Shown here: piece after piece, positions 60,225 to 64,000 of the stretch
Layout of the letters: every line of letters starts with the position of its first letter
Position numbering within the stretch: position 1 is the first letter of the stretch
Assembly: GCF_041435195.1 (NCBI RefSeq)
Contig: NZ_CP108106.1
Span: forward strand, 8,073,001-8,137,000
DNA: 64,000 bases
Direction of reading: 5' to 3'
Origin: Streptomyces sp. NBC_00224
GTDB taxonomy: Bacteria; Actinomycetota; Actinomycetes; Streptomycetales; Streptomycetaceae
Program-made: the position numbers and the translations under genes
Notes under the pieces: generated by a model
Seen by the model: the letters and a program-made list of their open reading frames with translations, nothing else
The model's database searches: none
Told to the model about the DNA's origin: nothing

Positions 60225-60615
60225 CCGGGGCGAGCAGCGGCAGTGTGCGGGTGACGGTCAGCAGTCTGCGTACGGCGCTGCTCGCGGCGTGGACGCAGAG
60301 TGTCTTGCCGTCCCGGAGTGCGCGTTGACGGATGCGCAGCAGGATGTTGAGGCCGGAGCAGTCGCAGAAGTCGACCTTGCTCAGGTCGAGGTCGACACCG
60401 TGACGCGACCGGTCGAGAGCCGCACGCAGCGTGCTGTGCAGGAGGTGGTCGGCGTCGATGTCGATCTCGCCGGTGACCGCGACCAGCTGACGGTCGCCTG
60501 CTGGGCGGACCTCGATCTCAAGGCGCGGCAGCGGCCGGCCACTCGGCGAGTAGGCCGGTGCCGCGTAGGTGGTGCACCCGCGATTGATCTGTGCGGGTAT
60601 CGCATGCTCTGGCAT
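60187..60615 (-). CDS. STAS-domain anti-sigma-factor antagonist
   Basis: A 142-aa protein. The STAS fold spans ~30-130: VAVTGEIDIDADHLL, LDLSKVDFCDCSGLNILLR (with the phosphorylatable Ser in DCSGL), and a C-terminal helix. Such proteins bind RsbW-type anti-sigma kinases and free a stress sigma factor when unphosphorylated. Its 3' end overlaps the convergent NADAR frame by 38 bp. It diverges from the HTH gene at 60754. No kinase partner is in the window. Confidence 0.9.
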   Translation of the reverse strand: MPEHAIPAQINRGCTTYAAPAYSPSGRPLPRLEIEVRPAGDRQLVAVTGEIDIDADHLLHSTLRAALDRSRHGVDLDLSKVDFCDCSGLNILLRIRQRALRDGKTLCVHAASSAVRRLLTVTRTLPLLAPVSRGAPRAVPNE

Positions 60616-60708
60616 GGCATTGGCTCCCCAGGCGTCCGCCGGTGCCCTGCTTGGCTTCCTTCAGGTTCCGCCTCCATCCCTGGCACGTCAAGAGATACCT
60701 GAAAAGTA

Positions 60709-60732
60709 TTTCGCCTATTTGTATGCGCGAAA
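60709..60732. promoter_or_regulatory. Inverted repeat over the HTH-gene promoter
   Basis: TTTCGC-N12-GCGAAA overlaps the -35 box of the promoter at 60719-60747, a good position for autorepression. Confidence 0.45.
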
Positions 60733-60747
60733 GGTGCGTCATACCCT
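60719..60747 (+). promoter_or_regulatory. Promoter of the small HTH gene
   Basis: TTGTAT (60719-60724), a 17-base spacer and TACCCT (60742-60747), followed by six bases and ATG 60754, indicating a leaderless transcript. Confidence 0.5.
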
Positions 60748-60753
60748 GAGGGG

Positions 60754-61083
60754 ATGGGTGCTGTACCTGAACCGCACGCGGGCTGGACGTTCTTGACCAA
60801 TCACGCCCGCGTGCTGGCCGCGATCGCCGATGATCCTTCCGTCCGTATACGCGACATCGCCGCGCACTGCCGCCTCACCGAGCGTGCCGTCCAGAGAATC
60901 ATCTCCGATCTGGAGGAATCCGGATATCTCTCCCACACCCGGCAGGGCCGTTCCAACACCTATCGCATCGAACCGGGCACCCCTCTGCGGCACCCGGCGG
61001 AGGCCGGGCTGACCGTGGCGACGCTGCTCGCGGTCCTGGCCCAGCACGACGAGCAGCGGGGGCAGCAGCCTCAGCATCTGTGA
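60754..61083 (+). CDS. Small winged-helix (MarR/ArsR-like) regulator
   Basis: A 109-aa DNA-binding protein. It is almost entirely a winged helix: NHARVLAAIADDPSVRIRDI, AHCRLTERAVQRIISDLEES and GYLSHTRQGRSNTYRIEP as the wing. There is no separate ligand domain. The leaderless start and the palindrome over its promoter suggest autoregulation. It diverges from the STAS gene, so the two may be linked in stress response. Confidence 0.85.
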   Translation: MGAVPEPHAGWTFLTNHARVLAAIADDPSVRIRDIAAHCRLTERAVQRIISDLEESGYLSHTRQGRSNTYRIEPGTPLRHPAEAGLTVATLLAVLAQHDEQRGQQPQHL

Positions 61084-61181
61084 ACGCCGCCGGCGGGTGA
61101 CGCACGTGGGGCGATGAGTTTTCGCGGGCCCGGGATGAGCGGGCCCGGCCCACGCCTCGCCGCCGCCCCGACCCCCGCTGA

Positions 61182-62228
61182 TCAGCCCTGTTCCACCTGG
61201 TGGGTGAGGTCGCCGAGGTCGGTGTTGGCGCCGCAGAGGACGACGGCGACCTTCTCGCCGTCGCCGGGCCGGTAGCCGAAGCCCGCCGTGCCGGGCAGGT
61301 CCCGGTCGGACGCGTGGTGCCGCGGCGTGGTGAGGGCTGCGAGCGCGGTCGCGGCGGCGTGCTCCACGGCGATGCGACGGTGGTCCCACAGCGCCTGTCG
61401 GGCGCGGACGATCTCGCTGTCGGGTACGAGTGCGGAGTGCACGTCGGCCTGCTGGGCGGCGTGCAGGGCCATCGCCGAGGCGCGGCGCGCGCCGAGGGCG
61501 TCCGCGGCGATCGAGTCGACCGTGACGTCGACCGGACGACCGGCCCCGATCGCGGCGTTCAGCGCCCGGCAGTTCTCCGGCTCGACCGCGACGACGCGTA
61601 CGCCGTGGTGCTGGGCGGCGGTGGCGACGCCCGCGAACAGGCCCCCGCCGCCCACCGCGACCACCACGGTGTTCAGGTCGGGGACCTGTTGGAGGATCTC
61701 CTCCAGCAGGGTGCCGGCCCCGGCGGCGATGAGCGGGTGGTCGTACGCGTGCGAGGCGAGCGCGCCGGTCGTGGCGGCGAAGTCCTCGCACGCGGCCAGG
61801 GCGTCCGCGTACTCGGCGCCGACCAGCCGGACGTCGGCGCCGAAGCCGCGCAGCCCGGCGACCTTGACGGCGGGCGCGGTGGTGGGCAGGAAGACGGTGG
61901 CGGTGACGCCCTGCTGCTGGGCGGCCCATGCGCAGGCGAGCCCGGCGTTCCCGCCGGAGGCGATCGTCACCCCGGCGTCCGGGAGGGTCCCGGCCTCGCG
62001 GTGGGCCTGGATGAAGTTCTGCGCCCCACGGGCCTTGAACGAGCCGGTGTGCTGCATGAACTCCAGCGCCAGCCACACCTTGGAGGCCTCTTCGGGGCGG
62101 TCGCCGAGCGGGCCGCGACGGGCGGCGCGGACCTCCCCGGGATCGGCCGGGGCGAGGGCGACGGGCCGGACGCGTCCGGCGATGCGGTCGGCGGCCGCCT
62201 TGACGTCGCCGTACGTGAGCTGGTGCAT
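61182..62228 (-). CDS. Threonine/serine dehydratase-like PLP enzyme
   Basis: A 348-aa fold-type II PLP enzyme. The cofactor Lys is in HTGSFKARGA (~60), the Ser/Gly loop in IASGGNAGLACAWAA, and the phosphate-binding tetraglycine in VVAVGGGGLFAG (~195). It removes ammonia from threonine or serine, or acts on a related amino acid. There is no regulatory ACT domain. ATG 62228 follows GGGAG by eight bases; an ATG at 62243 lacks a ribosome site. It diverges from a TetR gene that probably controls it. Confidence 0.9.
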   Translation of the reverse strand: MHQLTYGDVKAAADRIAGRVRPVALAPADPGEVRAARRGPLGDRPEEASKVWLALEFMQHTGSFKARGAQNFIQAHREAGTLPDAGVTIASGGNAGLACAWAAQQQGVTATVFLPTTAPAVKVAGLRGFGADVRLVGAEYADALAACEDFAATTGALASHAYDHPLIAAGAGTLLEEILQQVPDLNTVVVAVGGGGLFAGVATAAQHHGVRVVAVEPENCRALNAAIGAGRPVDVTVDSIAADALGARRASAMALHAAQQADVHSALVPDSEIVRARQALWDHRRIAVEHAAATALAALTTPRHHASDRDLPGTAGFGYRPGDGEKVAVVLCGANTDLGDLTHQVEQG

Positions 62229-62304
62229 GTCGGGGACTCCCATGCGGAGGGGGCGCTCAGGACGAGGCGTGGCCCCGGGCGGTGACGATGACGATGACGT
62301 TCGA

Positions 62305-62322
62305 TACGCTGTACCGTACGCT
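62305..62322 (+). promoter_or_regulatory. Direct TACGCT repeats at the TetR start
   Basis: TACGCT occurs at 62305-62310 and 62317-62322. The second copy is seven bases before ATG 62330 and can serve as the -10 box of a leaderless transcript. Confidence 0.4.
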
Positions 62323-62329
62323 GGCTCAC

Positions 62330-62998
62330 ATGCCCAGGCAATCCGCATCCCTCGACCTCGCGACCCCCGAGCGCATCGCCGAGGCCGCCCTGCTCATCGT
62401 GGACCGGGAAGGCTCCGCGGCCCTGAGCTTCCGGACCCTGGCCGCCCGGCTCGGTATCGCCCACGCCACGCTCCAGCGCCGCTGCACGGACCTGGCCGGG
62501 CTCCTCGACCTGTGCGTGGACCACCTCGCCGCATCTCTGCCCGACATCGGACCCGGCACTGCCTGGGCGGATGCCACCGAAGCCCGCTTCCGGCGCCTGT
62601 ACGAGCTGCTGGCCGCCCATCCGGGCCTGATCGCCCTGCGCGGCGCCCGCCCCTGGCTCGGCCCCCAGATCCTCAAGCGCCTGGTCGAGCCGCAACTGGC
62701 CGATTCCCTCGCGGCCGGGATGACGCCCCAGGAGGCGATCACCTGCTACCGGCGGATGTACCTGCTGACCCTGGGCAGCGCGAGCTTCGTCGACCACCAC
62801 GACCCCGGCGCCGCCCAGGCCGCCACCCGCACCGCGCTGGCCGCGCTGGACCCCGCCGAGTTCCCGGTGCTGACCGGGCACCTTGCCGCCATCCTGCCCG
62901 CCGTGGTCGACCACGAGGTCTTCTTCGGGGCGCTCCGCCAGCTCATCGACGCGGCCGACCCGACCCGGACTGCCGTGACTCCGGGCGGCGTTCGGTAA
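62330..62998 (+). CDS. TetR/AcrR-family regulator
   Basis: A 222-aa repressor. The HTH region reads ATPERIAEAALLIVDREGSA and LAARLGIAHATLQRRC. The C-terminal domain is helical, and the segment ELLAAHPGLIALRGARPWLG is typical of the group. ATG 62330 is chosen for the leaderless geometry; the frame is open back to 62282. It diverges from the dehydratase gene with about 100 bp between them. Confidence 0.88.
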   Translation: MPRQSASLDLATPERIAEAALLIVDREGSAALSFRTLAARLGIAHATLQRRCTDLAGLLDLCVDHLAASLPDIGPGTAWADATEARFRRLYELLAAHPGLIALRGARPWLGPQILKRLVEPQLADSLAAGMTPQEAITCYRRMYLLTLGSASFVDHHDPGAAQAATRTALAALDPAEFPVLTGHLAAILPAVVDHEVFFGALRQLIDAADPTRTAVTPGGVR

Positions 62999-63026
62999 CG
63001 GCCGCTCGGCACCGCCTGAGCCCGCA

Positions 63027-63055
63027 CGTGCTCCCGGATCTTGCCCGGGAGCACG
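63027..63055. terminator. Bidirectional terminator after the TetR gene
   Basis: CGTGCTCCCGG pairs perfectly with CCGGGAGCACG around a 7-base loop. It lies between the convergent stops at 62998 and 63101. Confidence 0.85.
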
Positions 63056-63100
63056 CATCGGCGGTCGGGTTCCCCGTCGTACTTCTGCCCTGACGGGTGG

Positions 63101-64000
63101 TCAGAAGCGGCCGTGGACGGCCTCCGGGTCCGTGGGTGAGACCGCGGCCACGGAGGCCTTCGCGGCCGGGGTGGGCTCGACGTAGGTCGGTGCCGGGTCG
63201 GCCTCCGGGGCGCAGGTCTTGGCGATGGATCCCTTGCCGGTGGGCAGGGTTCCGTCGCGGAGGTAGGCGACGAAGGTGTCGTCCAGGCAGGCGTTGCCGT
63301 GGAAGAGGACCTCGTGGAAGCTGCCGCCGTTCTGGACGACCAGCTTGGAGCCGGGCAGCGCCTTGTGCATCGCGACCGCGCCGGGGTAGGGCGTGGCCGC
63401 GTCCTCGGTCGCCTGGAACAGCAGCACCGGCGGAAGGCCCTTGCCGGTGACCTTCAGTCGGCCCGGGCCGCCCTGGTAGGGCCAGAACATGCAGGCGGCG
63501 TTGTACCACATGTTGTTGTACGTGTAGAACGGCGCGACCGCGTTGACCTTGGCCTGGTCCTTCTTCCAGAACTCCCAGTCCCGGGGCCAGGCGCTCTCCG
63601 TGCACTGCGTGGCGTTGTAGTTCGGGAAGGCCCCGTCGTCGGCGCCCGGCGCGGCGTACCGGTTGTAGGCGATGTTCAGCGGCCGGGTGTCGTGCCGGGT
63701 GAGGTAGCCCGAGAGCACCGTGGCCATCCGGGGCCAGCGCAGGAAGTTGTAGCCGCCGCCGTAGAAGGTGTCCTCGAACTCTGCCGGGCCGATCTTGCCG
63801 GGAGCGGGCGCGGCGGACACCGGGGCGGTGCGCAGCGCGTCCTCCATGGCGTAGTACTTCTTGATCACGGCGTCCGCGTCGGTGCCGAGGTGGTAGACCG
63901 AGTCGGCTTTGGCCGTCCACTCCGCGAAGGCGCGGAAGCGCCGCTCGTGCTCCTTGTCCTGGAGGATGTTGTGGTCGTACCAGGAGATGGTGGGACCGAC
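63101..64000 (-). CDS. Tripeptidyl-aminopeptidase-like alpha/beta hydrolase, C-terminal part (runs off the right edge)
   Basis: The visible 299 codons are the C-terminal half of a secreted S33-type exopeptidase such as the Streptomyces tripeptidyl aminopeptidases. The catalytic Asp lies in LLFQATEDAATPYPGAV and the His in QNGGSFHEVLFHGNACLDD, followed by the TAP C-terminal region with its Cys pair. The frame stays open to the window edge (ISWYDHNILQDKEHERRF), so the start, signal peptide and nucleophile Ser are outside. Such enzymes release N-terminal tripeptides from extracellular proteins. Confidence 0.88.
   Translation of the reverse strand, partial: VGPTISWYDHNILQDKEHERRFRAFAEWTAKADSVYHLGTDADAVIKKYYAMEDALRTAPVSAAPAPGKIGPAEFEDTFYGGGYNFLRWPRMATVLSGYLTRHDTRPLNIAYNRYAAPGADDGAFPNYNATQCTESAWPRDWEFWKKDQAKVNAVAPFYTYNNMWYNAACMFWPYQGGPGRLKVTGKGLPPVLLFQATEDAATPYPGAVAMHKALPGSKLVVQNGGSFHEVLFHGNACLDDTFVAYLRDGTLPTGKGSIAKTCAPEADPAPTYVEPTPAAKASVAAVSPTDPEAVHGRF

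Overview
The window reads as chromosomal DNA of a high-GC actinomycete, most likely Streptomyces or a close relative. The grounds are very high GC with strong G/C preference at third codon positions, GTG starts, many 4-base start/stop overlaps (ATGA, GTGA), several apparently leaderless genes, an LAxTG (class E sortase-type) surface protein, a STAS regulator, a LAL regulator and typical Streptomyces accessory families. I recognised no rRNA, tRNA, CRISPR array or intact insertion sequence.

Left flank (1-14.8 kb): an amidase/TetR divergent pair with two matching palindromic operators; a cytochrome P450; a secreted trefoil-plus-EEP phosphodiesterase; a secreted beta-lactamase-like serine hydrolase. 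Next is a compact RiPP-like locus on the minus strand: a 32-codon open frame (8118-8216), a hairpin, then a 763-aa leader-binding/YcaO cyclodehydratase ending at a strong terminator. Then come small unknown proteins, an SMI1/KNR4 protein, nadE and an MMPL transporter.

Core (14.9-50.9 kb): a large secondary-metabolite locus. A minus-strand operon (25.9 to 14.9 kb) encodes a reducing type II polyketide/fatty-acid-like machine: two AcpS-like phosphopantetheinyl transferases, malonyltransferase, two SDR ketoreductases, ACP, FabZ dehydratase, a GcvT-like folate protein, a KS fused to a chain-length-factor-like KS, an exporter with a transposase-like tail, and a membrane acyltransferase. Diverging from it (26.3-34.6 kb) are a hotdog thioesterase, a bicovalent-FAD oxidase, a Baeyer-Villiger monooxygenase, an alpha/beta hydrolase, an aldehyde dehydrogenase, aspartate decarboxylase PanD and an asparagine synthetase. 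A second minus-strand group (39.4-34.7 kb) has an acyl-CoA ligase and three regulators. A plus-strand operon (39.6-45.8 kb) has an MFS exporter, a GNAT protein, a LuxE-like acyl-protein synthetase and a LuxC-like reductase fused to a PaaK-like adenylating domain. A LAL regulator and a NarL-type two-component pair close the locus. My inference is a reduced, probably polyunsaturated acyl chain that is oxidatively tailored, possibly amidated or joined to beta-alanine, and reduced to an aldehyde. I do not recognise the product.

Right flank (50.9-64 kb): a kinase remnant, an M20 peptidase, a sortase-anchored ALF-repeat protein, an APH-type kinase, a YciI-like protein, a DinB/DUF664 protein, a MerR regulator, a TetR/SGNH-hydrolase pair with clustered operators, a NADAR-domain gene broken by an in-frame TAA, a STAS protein, a small HTH regulator, a threonine-dehydratase-like enzyme with a divergent TetR, and a partial secreted tripeptidyl-aminopeptidase-like hydrolase.
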